Shown one piece after another: positions 26,441 through 35,400 of a DNA stretch of 64,000 bases (positions within the stretch are counted from its first letter, which is position 1; each line of letters starts with the position of its first letter). Made by a program: the position numbers and the translations under genes. This DNA comes from Halovibrio salipaludis (GTDB lineage: Bacteria > Pseudomonadota > Gammaproteobacteria > Pseudomonadales > Oleiphilaceae): assembly GCF_002286965.1 (NCBI RefSeq), contig NZ_NSKD01000001.1, forward strand, positions 248,001-312,000, given 5' to 3'. Below the pieces are notes generated by a model. It searched no databases, had not been told where the DNA came from, and saw nothing but the letters and a program-made list of their open reading frames with translations.

Positions 26441-27226
26441 ATGGCGCAGAGTGGCAAACAGGAATCCGGCGAGTTCTCCATTGACCAGCTGGCGCGGGCC
26501 AGTGGCATGACGGTGCGCAATATCCGGGTGTACCAGGAACGGGGGCTGATACCGCCGCCTGAACGCCGTGGGCGCAAGGGCATCTACAGCGAGACCCACC
26601 TGTCGCGGCTGCGCATCATCGGTCGGCTGCTGGAGCGCGGCTACACCCTCAATAACATCGCCGAGCTGGTGGAGAGCTGGGAAAGCGGCAACGGCATCGA
26701 GCACATTCTGGGGCTCGAGAAGGCCGTGGTCAGCCCCTGGTCCGACGAACTGCCCGAGTTCGTGACCAAGCGTGAACTGGTCCAGCGCTTCGGCAGCATC
26801 TTCATGGGGAGTGCGCTCAAGCGCGCGGAGGAACTGGAGCTGATCATCCCCGAGGGGCGGCGCTACCGCATTCCCAGCCCGCGCATCCTGCACGCCGGCT
26901 CGGAACTGGCCAAGACCGGTATCCCGCTGGAGGACATGCTGGATGTCGTGGCCTACCTGCGCCACAACGTCGAGCAGGCGGCGGAAGAGATGGTCAAGCT
27001 GGTGGAGCGCCACATCTTCAGCCGTTACGGCCAGCATATGCCGCCGCCCGGTGAATCCGAGGAACTCGCCCAGCTCATATGGCGCCTGCGGCCACTGGTG
27101 GAAATGGCCGTGCTTCCGGAGGTTGCCCGGGCCATGCAGAAGGCCGCGGATCGCCACCTGGGCGACCGGCTGGCGTACATCCTGGACCACCTCAACCTGC
27201 CGGAATCCCAGGACAACTCCGGCTGA
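26441..27226 (+). CDS. MerR-family transcriptional regulator
   Basis: The 261-residue protein has a MerR-type winged HTH at residues 12-80 (FSIDQLARASGMTVRNIRVY, the MerR start with an RVYQERGL tail), followed by a long C-terminal region of about 180 residues without the cysteines of metal-sensing MerR proteins. It precedes two tandem PF10118 genes in the same direction and probably controls them. A TAAAAT at 26400-26405 may be its -10. An inverted repeat (26348-26356 with 26369-26377) lies just upstream. Confidence 0.85.
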   Translation: MAQSGKQESGEFSIDQLARASGMTVRNIRVYQERGLIPPPERRGRKGIYSETHLSRLRIIGRLLERGYTLNNIAELVESWESGNGIEHILGLEKAVVSPWSDELPEFVTKRELVQRFGSIFMGSALKRAEELELIIPEGRRYRIPSPRILHAGSELAKTGIPLEDMLDVVAYLRHNVEQAAEEMVKLVERHIFSRYGQHMPPPGESEELAQLIWRLRPLVEMAVLPEVARAMQKAADRHLGDRLAYILDHLNLPESQDNSG

Positions 27227-27326
27227 CCCACCCGCTGTGACCCGACGATTGGCCCTCATGACGCCACCCTCCGTCACGCGGGTCTTGTCGCTCCCCCGAA
27301 TACTGTTACATTGAGCATTGTGACTT

Positions 27327-27347
27327 TCATCAATGTCAGGTTGATGA
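27327..27347 (+). promoter_or_regulatory. Candidate operator before the first PF10118 gene
   Basis: TCATCAA and TTGATGA form a perfect 7-bp inverted repeat with a 7-bp spacer, in the 50 bp before the gene start. A MerR- or TetR-type regulator site is plausible; the MerR gene lies directly upstream. Confidence 0.45.
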
Positions 27348-27377
27348 GGGCTGACAATCATCAAGGGGAGGGCCGCC

Positions 27378-28322
27378 ATGACAGCCGCAACCGCAGCCAA
27401 AGAACATGAATCCGACGAGAGCATCCAGGGCCCGGGCGACGAGGGCATGGTGATGCCCGAGCGCCGGGATCTGCACTTCCTGCCGCCGAAGGAGCGTATC
27501 CACGACTGGCATGCCCAGGGGCCGCACATGACGCAGTTCATGAACGCCCTTTCCCTGTTCTTCCCGGCCGGCGAGCGGCTGTTCATCGACGCCCTGCGCG
27601 CCTACCGCGATCAGATTCCGGACCCGGACCTGAAAAAAGCCGCCACCGCCTTCATCGGCCAGGAGGCGATGCACAGTCGCGAACACATCGAATACAACAA
27701 GCTGATGCAGGAAGAAGGGCTCCCGGCCGATAAGCTGGACGCCTTCGTCTGGTCACTGCTGGATTTCCTCAAGGAACGCACCCCCAAGAGCATGCCGCTC
27801 AATGCCACCATCGCTCTGGAGCACTTCACTGCGCTCATGGGCGGATTCCTTCTGGACCATCCGGAGGTGATGGAAGGCTCGCAGGAGGATTACCAGCGCA
27901 TGTGGCAGTGGCATGCCATGGAGGAAGTCGAGCACAAGGCCGTCTGCTACGACGTCTGGGAAAAGTGCATCGGCCGTGGCCCAACCGCCTATCTCAAGCG
28001 CGCCTTCGGCATGACCGCCGCCACCGCCATCTTCTGGCCACTGGTCGTGGGCTTCTACTTCCAGATGGTGAGCAACAGCGAAGCCTGCCGCAAGGAAGGC
28101 TGGCGTGGCCACCTGACGGTGCTCAACACCCTGCTCGGCAAGCCGGGCGTACTGCGCCGCCAGGTCCCGGAGTGGCTGGAATACTTCAAGTACAGCTTCC
28201 ATCCCTGGCAGCAGAACAACAGCCACCACATCACGCATCTCAATGAGCTGGCGGAAGAGGCCGAGGAAGCGTACCAGAAGGCGATGGCCGGAGAGGGCCA
28301 CCATCACCACACCCATCACTGA
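27378..28322 (+). CDS. PF10118 predicted metal-dependent hydrolase, paralogue 1
   Basis: The 314-residue protein belongs to the PF10118 family of ferritin-like, putative metal-dependent hydrolases of unknown substrate. Conserved metal-ligand candidates occur in the four-helix pattern: E67, ExxH in GQEAMHSREH (96-103), E148-H149 in ALEHF, and EEVEH (182-186). RRDLHFLPPKERIHDWH at the start is shared with the next gene. It ends with a histidine-rich tail (GHHHHTHH). The ribosome site is GGGGAGG. Followed by its own terminator, then a second copy. Confidence 0.78.
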   Translation: MTAATAAKEHESDESIQGPGDEGMVMPERRDLHFLPPKERIHDWHAQGPHMTQFMNALSLFFPAGERLFIDALRAYRDQIPDPDLKKAATAFIGQEAMHSREHIEYNKLMQEEGLPADKLDAFVWSLLDFLKERTPKSMPLNATIALEHFTALMGGFLLDHPEVMEGSQEDYQRMWQWHAMEEVEHKAVCYDVWEKCIGRGPTAYLKRAFGMTAATAIFWPLVVGFYFQMVSNSEACRKEGWRGHLTVLNTLLGKPGVLRRQVPEWLEYFKYSFHPWQQNNSHHITHLNELAEEAEEAYQKAMAGEGHHHHTHH

Positions 28323-28354
28323 TCTTCGGGACTGCAAGAGCTCCCCGACCCCTT

Positions 28355-28379
28355 GGCCCGGTTCGTCCGGGCCTTTTTT
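28355..28379 (+). terminator. Rho-independent terminator between the PF10118 paralogues
   Basis: GGCCCGG (28355-28361), loop TTCGT, CCGGGCC (28367-28373), then six T. It should separate the transcripts of the two paralogues. Confidence 0.9.
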
Positions 28380-28481
28380 ATGCGCTCGCCGACCTGACGC
28401 ATACCTGCGTCGCTTCGGCCTTGTCCCAATCCAGCCCGGCGTTACATTGGGTAGACACCCATTGAACAGGGAGGGCGCGTT

Positions 28482-29402
28482 ATGGCCACATCCACCGCCG
28501 CCAACGACCAGCACACAACGGAGGCCACCCAGGACAACATGGTCATTCCGGAACGCCGGGACCTCCACTTCCTGCCACCAAAGGAACGCATCCACGACTG
28601 GCACGCCATGGGGCCACACCTGAGCCAGTTCATGAACACCCTGTCGCTGTTCTTTCCGGCGGGCGAGCGCCTGTTCATCGATGCCGTGCGCGCCTACCGC
28701 GATGAAATCCCGGATCCGGACCTCCGCCGGGCGGCGTCCGCCTTCATCGCCCAGGAGGCCTACCACAGCCGCGAGCACGCGGAATACAACCAGCTCATGG
28801 AGGACGCCGGGCTGCCCGCCGGGCGTCTCGACCAGCAGGTGCGCCAGATGCTGGACTGGTTCAAGAAGCATGGCAGCCGCCAGGACCTGCTGTGCGAGAC
28901 CATCGCACTGGAACACTTCACCGCGCTCATGGGCGGCTTCATGCTGGACCACCCCGAGATCCTCGAGGGCTCCCAGGAAGACTACCGGCGCATGTGGGAG
29001 TGGCACGCCATGGAGGAAGTCGAGCACAAGTCGGTGTGTTACGACGTCTGGGAGAAGTGCGTGGGCCGTGGCCCGCGCGCCTACGTGCACCGGGTCGTGG
29101 GGATGATGCGGGCCACCACGCTTTTCTGGAGCAACGTCACCCGCTTCTACCTGCAGATGACGGCCGCCAGCGAGGCCTGCCAGCGGGAAGGCTGGCGTGG
29201 TCACCTGACGGTGCTCAACACCCTGCTCGGCCGCCCCGGCCTGCTGCGCCGCCAGATCCCGTCATGGCTGGAATACTTCAAGTACAGCTTCCACCCCTGG
29301 CACCAGAACAACAGCCACCACCTGCAGGGGCTGGATGAGCTGGCTGAGGAAGCGGAAAAGGCTTACCAGCAGGCCATCGCGGCCCACGCCACCCGGCACT
29401 GA
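28482..29402 (+). CDS. PF10118 predicted metal-dependent hydrolase, paralogue 2
   Basis: A 306-residue paralogue of the preceding gene, identical in long stretches (RRDLHFLPPKERIHDWHA, SLFFPAGERLFIDA, ALEHFTALMGGF, EWHAMEEVEHKSVCYDVWEK). Metal-ligand candidates are conserved. It lacks the histidine-rich tail and has different N-terminal 20 residues. It has its own upstream region with GTTACATTG, a sequence also present before paralogue 1, so the two may share a regulator while being terminated separately. Function unknown. Confidence 0.78.
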   Translation: MATSTAANDQHTTEATQDNMVIPERRDLHFLPPKERIHDWHAMGPHLSQFMNTLSLFFPAGERLFIDAVRAYRDEIPDPDLRRAASAFIAQEAYHSREHAEYNQLMEDAGLPAGRLDQQVRQMLDWFKKHGSRQDLLCETIALEHFTALMGGFMLDHPEILEGSQEDYRRMWEWHAMEEVEHKSVCYDVWEKCVGRGPRAYVHRVVGMMRATTLFWSNVTRFYLQMTAASEACQREGWRGHLTVLNTLLGRPGLLRRQIPSWLEYFKYSFHPWHQNNSHHLQGLDELAEEAEKAYQQAIAAHATRH

Positions 29403-29409
29403 GCCATTC

Positions 29410-30609
29410 TCAGGCGGAGGGCGGCAGCACCGGCCACCAGTCCACGATGGCGCCATCCTCGTAGACGGCGATGTCGCCGAACTGCAGGAACACGGCCTCA
29501 CTCTGGTGGGGCCGGAAGAACACGAACTCGTCCGGCTGAATGGCCAGCCGGCGGTCCCCGTTGAGCATCTCCTGGTTGGAGGAGCGCCCCAGAAGCCGAT
29601 TGTAATGAAGGCCTGGCGGATCCACCGGGTCCGCCTGCCAGTTGCCCCCGTGGATGAAGAGTGCACTGGCCGTCTTTGGCCGCAGCCGCCGCCCCAGGGC
29701 GCTCGCCCACTCCAGGCCCGGTATGCGGGTAGGCGCCGGTCCCTTGAGCACGGGCGTGGCAATGAAGCAGGCCGGCTTGTGCGGTGCCAGTTCCGGGATA
29801 TCGAAATGGGTTGGTTTGACCAGCGCCGACCCCACCGAAACCTCATTGGCGACGTCTGTTTCCGGGTGCATGCGGTAGGTCGGGCTGCCGCCCGCGTTGC
29901 GGATCAGGGATTCCGCCACACCGGCACCGAGCACGGATTCCGCCTGTTCGATGGCCGCCCGGTATGCGGTCTTCGCGCGCCTCAGCAGATGGCGGCGCCA
30001 CCCCAGGAGCTCCGGTATGGAGGCCAGGTGCGGCTCATACCCCATAAAGCCGGACAGCATCAGCCAGTCACTGTTACCCAGCCGTTCCAGGGCCTCCCCC
30101 AACCGCCGACCCGCCACAAAGCCACCGCGATGGAGCCCCACGTCCAGCTCCAGGCTGATCCGAAGCCTCACCCCGAACGCCTCCGCCAGCCGCTCGTACT
30201 GGGCGAGGCGCTGGGGCGTATCCACCAGCCACTGGATCCGGTCCAGTGCCTGCTGGCGGGGGTCCGGAAGCTGCGAGAAGTGAGCCCGCACGGCCGCCTC
30301 CGGCAACGGCTTCCCGAGCAGCTGATCCGCGTCCGGCATCAGCTCACCCAGGGCCTTGAGCATGGGCTGGTTGAAGGTCATCAGCTTATCGCTGCCAGTG
30401 CGTTCGCGCACATGCGCCAGCAGCTTCGGCGACGGCAGTGACTTGGCCACGATGCGGTAGCCCATGCCCTCCGGCAGGTGGCCCATCAGGGTGTCGATGT
30501 TGGCGTCCAGGCGGGCGCGGTCCACCACCAGGGTCGGGCCGGCTACCCCCGCGTCGATCAGCGCAGACTGCAGGGCCTGGAAATAGGCATCGCGCCCTGG
30601 ATCAGCCAT
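29410..30609 (-). CDS. DSD1-type PLP enzyme (D-amino-acid dehydratase/aldolase-like)
   Basis: The 399-residue protein has the alanine-racemase-like barrel with a PLP lysine in YRIVAKSLPS (K56) and a C-terminal D-serine dehydratase-like domain ending HQSEAVFLQFGDIAVYEDG, which in DSD1 proteins binds zinc through His and Cys. Likely activity: dehydratase or aldolase on a D-3-hydroxy amino acid; the substrate is not determinable. It overlaps the preceding sugar-lactone oxidase gene by 8 bp, a pairing that suggests coordinated use. Confidence 0.75.
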   Translation of the reverse strand: MADPGRDAYFQALQSALIDAGVAGPTLVVDRARLDANIDTLMGHLPEGMGYRIVAKSLPSPKLLAHVRERTGSDKLMTFNQPMLKALGELMPDADQLLGKPLPEAAVRAHFSQLPDPRQQALDRIQWLVDTPQRLAQYERLAEAFGVRLRISLELDVGLHRGGFVAGRRLGEALERLGNSDWLMLSGFMGYEPHLASIPELLGWRRHLLRRAKTAYRAAIEQAESVLGAGVAESLIRNAGGSPTYRMHPETDVANEVSVGSALVKPTHFDIPELAPHKPACFIATPVLKGPAPTRIPGLEWASALGRRLRPKTASALFIHGGNWQADPVDPPGLHYNRLLGRSSNQEMLNGDRRLAIQPDEFVFFRPHQSEAVFLQFGDIAVYEDGAIVDWWPVLPPSA

Positions 30610-31918
30610 GGTGTGGTTCCCCCCAAAGCCTGGCGGTGTGCGCGTTCACCAGCTTGTTGGTCGGGTCCAGCTCCCGGCGCAGTGCCAGGAAGCGTTCAAA
30701 CTCCGGATAAAGCTCCGCCAGTTCCGGCGCTCCCAGCGAGTGCAGCTTGCCCCAGTGCGGACGACCGCCGGCCCGGCGGAAGATCGGCTCGACCCGGCGG
30801 AACAGCCAGTCGTCCTCATCCCGGGCGTGGGTGTGCACGGCAATGGAGATGCGCCGCCCGCCATTGAACGGGCTCAGCCAGGCATCATCGCCCGCCGTCT
30901 GGCGCACCTCGATGGGAAAGAACACGTCCCGGCGCTCACGCTCCACCACGTCGATCACCTCGCGCAGTGCATCCACGGCGTTCTCCGGCGGCAGGTGGTA
31001 CTCCATCTCGTTGAAGCGCACATTACGCTCGCTGGCCAGAAGCCGCCAGCTGTCGCCCACCACGTCCTCGGGAGTCACGCCGCGCACAACCCGGCTGAGA
31101 ATGGCCCGGCGCAGGGGCGTGCACCAGCGGGTCAGATCCCGCAGGCGCTTCGCCTTCATAAGGTCCTCGTCATCCGTGCTGGGCGCGCGTTCCGTGGGGG
31201 CCGCGGTGGTCTCATCATGAGCAATGCACATGCCCCAGCCGGAGAAGGGAATGTAGAAGAACTCGAAATTGCGGTGACGTTCCCAGCGGGCGGCGGCATC
31301 CGCAATAATCGAATCCAGTCGTTCCGCCCAGGTCCTGCGGTGCAGCCGGTAGTTCGGTCGCAGCGCCACCCGCAGCTCATGGATCACGCCGAGCGCGCCC
31401 AGCGAGACCTGCGCGGCTTGCAGCCGCTCCGGATCACGCTCCCGCGTCCATTCGAGGTCCTCGCCCCCGGCGGTCAGGAGGCGCACCCCGGTGATCGCGG
31501 CGGAAAGACAGGGCAGCTCGCGCCCGGTGCCGTGGGTCGCGGTACCAATGGCGCCGGCCAGTGACTGGACGTCGATGTCCCCGAGGTTGGGAAACGCCAG
31601 TCCCTGTTCGTGGAAGGCCGGTGAGAGATCGCGCAGGCGGCTGCCGGCGCCCACCCAGGCGCTCTGTGACTCCGGATCCACGGAGCGGACGCCGCCCATC
31701 CGATCCAGGTTGATCAACGTGCCACCGGTTGGCACCAGCGGTGTGAAGGAGTGCCCGGCACCGACAACCCGCAACCGGCGTGCATTCACCACCCCATCAC
31801 GCAGCGCCTCAAGTGTCTCCGGCTGGGCGAACGCGTCGGGGTCAGCGCCTTGGTGGCCGGACCAGTTCCGCCATTCGGATCGGGTGGCATCCCGGCTCGC
31901 CGTTACACTGCTTTCCAT
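30602..31918 (-). CDS. FAD-linked sugar-1,4-lactone oxidase (ALO/GULO family)
   Basis: The 438-residue flavoprotein has an N-terminal PCMH-type FAD domain with VVGAGHSFTPL (H56 is the candidate for covalent FAD attachment) and SLAGAIGTATHGTG, and a C-terminal D-arabinono-lactone oxidase domain ending HWGKLHSLG, the usual HWGK ending of the family. It probably oxidises an aldonolactone or related polyol with O2. It overlaps the DSD1-like gene by 8 bp on the same strand, an arrangement indicating an operon of two. Confidence 0.83.
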   Translation of the reverse strand: MESSVTASRDATRSEWRNWSGHQGADPDAFAQPETLEALRDGVVNARRLRVVGAGHSFTPLVPTGGTLINLDRMGGVRSVDPESQSAWVGAGSRLRDLSPAFHEQGLAFPNLGDIDVQSLAGAIGTATHGTGRELPCLSAAITGVRLLTAGGEDLEWTRERDPERLQAAQVSLGALGVIHELRVALRPNYRLHRRTWAERLDSIIADAAARWERHRNFEFFYIPFSGWGMCIAHDETTAAPTERAPSTDDEDLMKAKRLRDLTRWCTPLRRAILSRVVRGVTPEDVVGDSWRLLASERNVRFNEMEYHLPPENAVDALREVIDVVERERRDVFFPIEVRQTAGDDAWLSPFNGGRRISIAVHTHARDEDDWLFRRVEPIFRRAGGRPHWGKLHSLGAPELAELYPEFERFLALRRELDPTNKLVNAHTARLWGEPHHG

Positions 31919-32300
31919 GAGTCGACCTTCCTGATCGCGACTGGAGCCTGCATTGTGCCATGGCCTCGGCTGGAGCAGCGCGGGGACTGTGTCACGTTCA
32001 GCGCATCAGCCGCACGTAGCGTCGGGATTCCAGCCGATCTACCTCAAGCTGCTGACCCATGCTACCCGGCACTGAACGCCCTTGATTCCATAGATCGATC
32101 ACTCTTACCATCGATATTCGTTTAATCTGCAGGGACGCAATAAATGAAGCCCAGCTCGACACTTCAGCATACAGATCCCCTCTTCGCCCAGAATAGACTA
32201 ACCGTCAGCATTAAGGTCTCTCGTGGGCATCGGTCCCTGCCGACTGAGCTAATACACGTTTCAATATAAACCTTCATTGATACCGAAAAGGAGTTTCGGA
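31919..32300. other. 382-bp intergenic stretch
   Basis: I find no supported gene here. GC content falls to the right. TATAAA at 32265-32270 may be a -10 for the downstream orphan gene. A 12-base segment resembling a tRNA D-arm (reverse strand, 32240-32252) is not part of a full cloverleaf. Confidence 0.5.
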
Positions 32301-32804
32301 ATGGACAGCTTTTACGAAAACAGAAAATCACAGGCAAAGGTGGTACTGGTTGGCGCCGGCGTTAGCCATGCTCAGATGTCTTTCGGGCTTAATGTTGCCA
32401 CGGTTGGACTCCTGGGCCTGAGAAAGAACCGACAGGCGAAGGAATTTACCTACGGACTTTCCAGTGCATTGGACGTTGATGGTCACAGCGGATCATTGGG
32501 CGTGGGGATTGCTTACTCTGACTGGTTCTACATCAGTGATGAAGCATTTGAAGCTCTCAAATTCGACAACATAGTCGGAAAAGGTGTTAGTGCGGACATC
32601 CACGTCAAGGGCACAACGTTGCTTTACGGAAAATCGGATATAGAAATAGGGCTTATCAACCGCCAGGGGAACTACAAGAAAATCGTGGATGTGAGGGATA
32701 TCCAGGTAAATGGGTTGCAAGTGGCCGGGACGAGCGTTCGCGGCAGACTCGTCAGGGGACCGGAAACCCTTAACAGACAACGTCAGGGGTTGTCCCAATT
32801 TTAA
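32301..32804 (+). CDS. Hypothetical protein, AT-richer than surroundings
   Basis: The 167-residue protein has no signal peptide, membrane helix or motif that I recognise; it looks like a soluble beta-rich protein, with a GLNVATVGLLGLRKN stretch. ATG 32301 is preceded by AAGGAG, so it is probably real. Codon use and base composition are clearly less GC-rich than neighbours, as in the next gene. This suggests recent transfer of the two-gene block, but no mobility gene is present. Confidence 0.6.
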   Translation: MDSFYENRKSQAKVVLVGAGVSHAQMSFGLNVATVGLLGLRKNRQAKEFTYGLSSALDVDGHSGSLGVGIAYSDWFYISDEAFEALKFDNIVGKGVSADIHVKGTTLLYGKSDIEIGLINRQGNYKKIVDVRDIQVNGLQVAGTSVRGRLVRGPETLNRQRQGLSQF

Positions 32805-32834
32805 AGACCAAGCATTTGCAGGGAGCACATCGCC

Positions 32835-33188
32835 ATGACCCAAGTTGAAACAAGCCCATCACTGGTTAAATGGGGTAACCGGTTAATCATTGGCCTTGGC
32901 ATCTGGATTCTTGGTGTCATCGCCTTTTTCCAGGCTTTCGGAGAGTTCATCCATGGGACTGAAGTCTGTGGGGCTGGTATCGGCGGACAAACTCTCTGCT
33001 TCCTGACACTGCCAGTTACCCAATATGTCGCCGTGGCATTGATCCCGGTCATGATCGGGAAGGAATGGCTGTTAGGGAGCCCGGCCCGGAGAATCAGGAT
33101 CAACACAGCCATTCTGATCCTTCTAACCCTGTTCGTTGTATCGTTCCTGATGCTCCTTAGGATTTACGCTTTCGGTGAACCCGTGTGA
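32835..33188 (+). CDS. Hypothetical small membrane protein
   Basis: A 117-residue protein with three predicted transmembrane segments (about 14-36, 59-75 and 88-110) and two cysteines (GTEVCGAGIGGQTLC) between the first two. GGGAG precedes the ATG. It follows the AT-richer orphan gene after 30 bp and shares its composition. I recognise no family. The pair may be an operon of horizontally acquired genes. Confidence 0.55.
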   Translation: MTQVETSPSLVKWGNRLIIGLGIWILGVIAFFQAFGEFIHGTEVCGAGIGGQTLCFLTLPVTQYVAVALIPVMIGKEWLLGSPARRIRINTAILILLTLFVVSFLMLLRIYAFGEPV

Positions 33189-33212
33189 CCACCCCACAAC
33201 GGCTCGCATAGA

Positions 33213-34157
33213 TTAAGTATTGTCTTCGGGTAAACCGGATAATTCCCGCTGCCACTCCGGCGGCTTCCAGAGGTGCTTCAGGCGCTCCGTCACGGGCCCG
33301 CGGATGGTCATGTCCCGGAACAGGTCCGCGTACTCGTGGGTCCAGAGCGTGATCAGGTCATCGCCCGGAACCGGCGTGGTAATGCCATAGACGGGCGGGT
33401 CCTGGGCCTGCTCGTCCACGAAAGTGCCAAACAACCGATCCCAGATGATGAGCACGCCCCCGTAGTTGCGATCGATGTAACCCGGGTTGCAGCCATGATG
33501 AACGCGGTGATGGCTGGGCGTGTTGAATATGAGCTCGACCCAGGAGGGCAGTTTGCCCACCAGCTCGGTGTGAATGAAGAACTGGTAGACCAGCGAAAGC
33601 GCATAGGCGATGCCGATCCAGAGCGGATTGAAACCCAGTGATGCGAGAGGCAGATAGAACAACCAGGTGCCATTGAAGATGTTGGTGGCATTCTGGCGCA
33701 TGGCGGTGGTGAAGTTCAGCCGTGGCGAGGAATGGTGCACCACGTGCGCTGCCCAGAACCAGCGGATGCGGTGCCCGGCCCGGTGCTGCCAGTAGAAGCA
33801 GAAATCCACGCCGATGAAGGTCAGCAGCCCGGTGAGCAGGTTCAGCTCAATGTCGAACAGTCGGTAGTGATAGAGCAGTGAATAGACGGGAAACGCGATG
33901 ACCCCGGCAAACAGCAGTTCGGTGGTCTGGTAGCCGGCCCCGAGCATGAAGTTCTTCACACCCTCGCGGCCGTCCATCCGGTCCGGATCATGCTTGAGTT
34001 TCTGGTATTCCCAGAGCGCCACCAGCAGGAAGACGGGCGTCGCCACCACGAACACCAGCTGCCGGGCATCCAGGGCCAGCCACTCACTGGCGATCACCCA
34101 CAGCGCCAGCAGACCGCTGTCCGCAAGAACGGCGTGCATCATCTCAAACAGTGTCAT
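33213..34157 (-). CDS. Sterol desaturase/fatty-acid hydroxylase family membrane protein
   Basis: A 314-residue integral membrane di-iron enzyme with the eight-histidine pattern: HRAGH (125-129), HVVHH (138-142) and HHRVHH (216-221), plus several hydrophobic helices. Substrates of bacterial members vary (sterols, fatty acyl chains, carotenoids), so the substrate is open. It is divergent from the AraC-family gene, the likely regulator, with about 120 bp between starts. Confidence 0.85.
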   Translation of the reverse strand: MTLFEMMHAVLADSGLLALWVIASEWLALDARQLVFVVATPVFLLVALWEYQKLKHDPDRMDGREGVKNFMLGAGYQTTELLFAGVIAFPVYSLLYHYRLFDIELNLLTGLLTFIGVDFCFYWQHRAGHRIRWFWAAHVVHHSSPRLNFTTAMRQNATNIFNGTWLFYLPLASLGFNPLWIGIAYALSLVYQFFIHTELVGKLPSWVELIFNTPSHHRVHHGCNPGYIDRNYGGVLIIWDRLFGTFVDEQAQDPPVYGITTPVPGDDLITLWTHEYADLFRDMTIRGPVTERLKHLWKPPEWQRELSGLPEDNT

Positions 34158-34279
34158 GCCTGTTGCCTCTCCCGGGTTTATTCATACAGCACCAGTATTG
34201 ACCAACGCCAAGCGTTTATATTGACTTTTCACGCCACGGTTTTGATGATTGACGCCATAACGCCTGACGGGAGATGGCC

Positions 34280-35263
34280 ATGCGGATCAACGGTGCCTGG
34301 ACCGGCCTGCTGACGGACTGGCTCGACGAGCAGGGGCTGGATGCCCCCGACACCCGGGACCGCCTCGCCCGTTATGCCCCGGACGACACAGTGCCCGTGC
34401 CGGTCTGGCGGGACCTGCTGGCCTCAGGGCTGGCACTTGCCGAAAGCGAGCCAGCCCCGGAACTGGCGGTGGGCGCCTGCGTCCAGCCCCACCACGTGGG
34501 GATCCTGGGTTACCTGGTACTGGCCTGCGAAACCCTGGGTGATGCCATGCTCGCCTACCAGCGCTACGAGCGCCTCTTCTACGGCGAACAACTGGCCGAA
34601 ATCGACGCAACCGGTTCCGATGCCGAGATCCGGTGGCCCCAGGGGCCGGAACCGCTGGGACTTCAGGCGGACGGCGCCGCTATTGCGGCCCTGGTCACCT
34701 TCCTGCGCCGACAGCTGGAAGACCCGCCTCCACCCTCATCCGTGAGCTTCCACGAACGGGCGGACAGCGAGCGCACCCGTGCCTATGAGGCCTTCTTCGG
34801 ATGCCCCGTGACCTTCGGTGATACCCACGTGCGCATGCGCTTTCCGGTGCAGCACCTGCAACTGCCCATGCCCCGGCGGGACCCGACCCTGCGGGCCCTG
34901 CTCGACCGCCAGGCCAATGCCCAGCTGCGACTGCTGCCGGACGACCAGCGCCTGGAGGAACGCCTGAACCACCATCTGCTGCGTCTTCTCGCCGAGGGTA
35001 ACCCCAGCCTTGAACGCATGGCCCGGGCCCTGCACATGGCACCGCGCACGCTCCAACGCCGCCTGGGCCGTTACGACCTGAGCTGGCAGCAGTGGCTGGA
35101 CCACGCCCGTAACCGACTCGCCCAACAATACCTGACCGACCCGGCACTGAGCCTGAACGACATTGCGCTGCTTGTCGGCTATTCAGAACAGAGTGCGTTC
35201 ACACGTGCTTTCCACCGATGGAACCATCAGTCACCGGGGCGATTCCGGCAGACACAGCCCTAA
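34280..35263 (+). CDS. AraC-family transcriptional regulator
   Basis: The 327-residue protein has a poorly conserved N-terminal ligand domain (about 1-220) of the OruR/arabinose-binding-like class and a C-terminal AraC HTH pair (about 230-325), ending DIALLVGYSEQSAFTRAFHRWN and SPGRFRQ. ATG 34280 is preferred since GGGAG precedes it; ATG 34274 is too close. It is divergent from the sterol desaturase-like gene, so it probably regulates that gene. Confidence 0.85.
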   Translation: MRINGAWTGLLTDWLDEQGLDAPDTRDRLARYAPDDTVPVPVWRDLLASGLALAESEPAPELAVGACVQPHHVGILGYLVLACETLGDAMLAYQRYERLFYGEQLAEIDATGSDAEIRWPQGPEPLGLQADGAAIAALVTFLRRQLEDPPPPSSVSFHERADSERTRAYEAFFGCPVTFGDTHVRMRFPVQHLQLPMPRRDPTLRALLDRQANAQLRLLPDDQRLEERLNHHLLRLLAEGNPSLERMARALHMAPRTLQRRLGRYDLSWQQWLDHARNRLAQQYLTDPALSLNDIALLVGYSEQSAFTRAFHRWNHQSPGRFRQTQP

Positions 35264-35400
35264 CCGGGTGGTCGGAGAAGCTGCCCCTTCAACAACACAT
35301 CCCACCGATGTCAGTAGTTTCTGCATATTCTGCTAATTTGAATATTGCGCGAAAGTAAATTCCGGAAACTCCCGGCGGTACAAGGGCAGTGGAGACAACT

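Noticed and set aside
32240-32252. A TAGCTCAGTCGG-like stretch on the minus strand resembling a tRNA D-arm
   Set aside because: No matching acceptor, anticodon or T arm around it; probably chance or a very old fragment.
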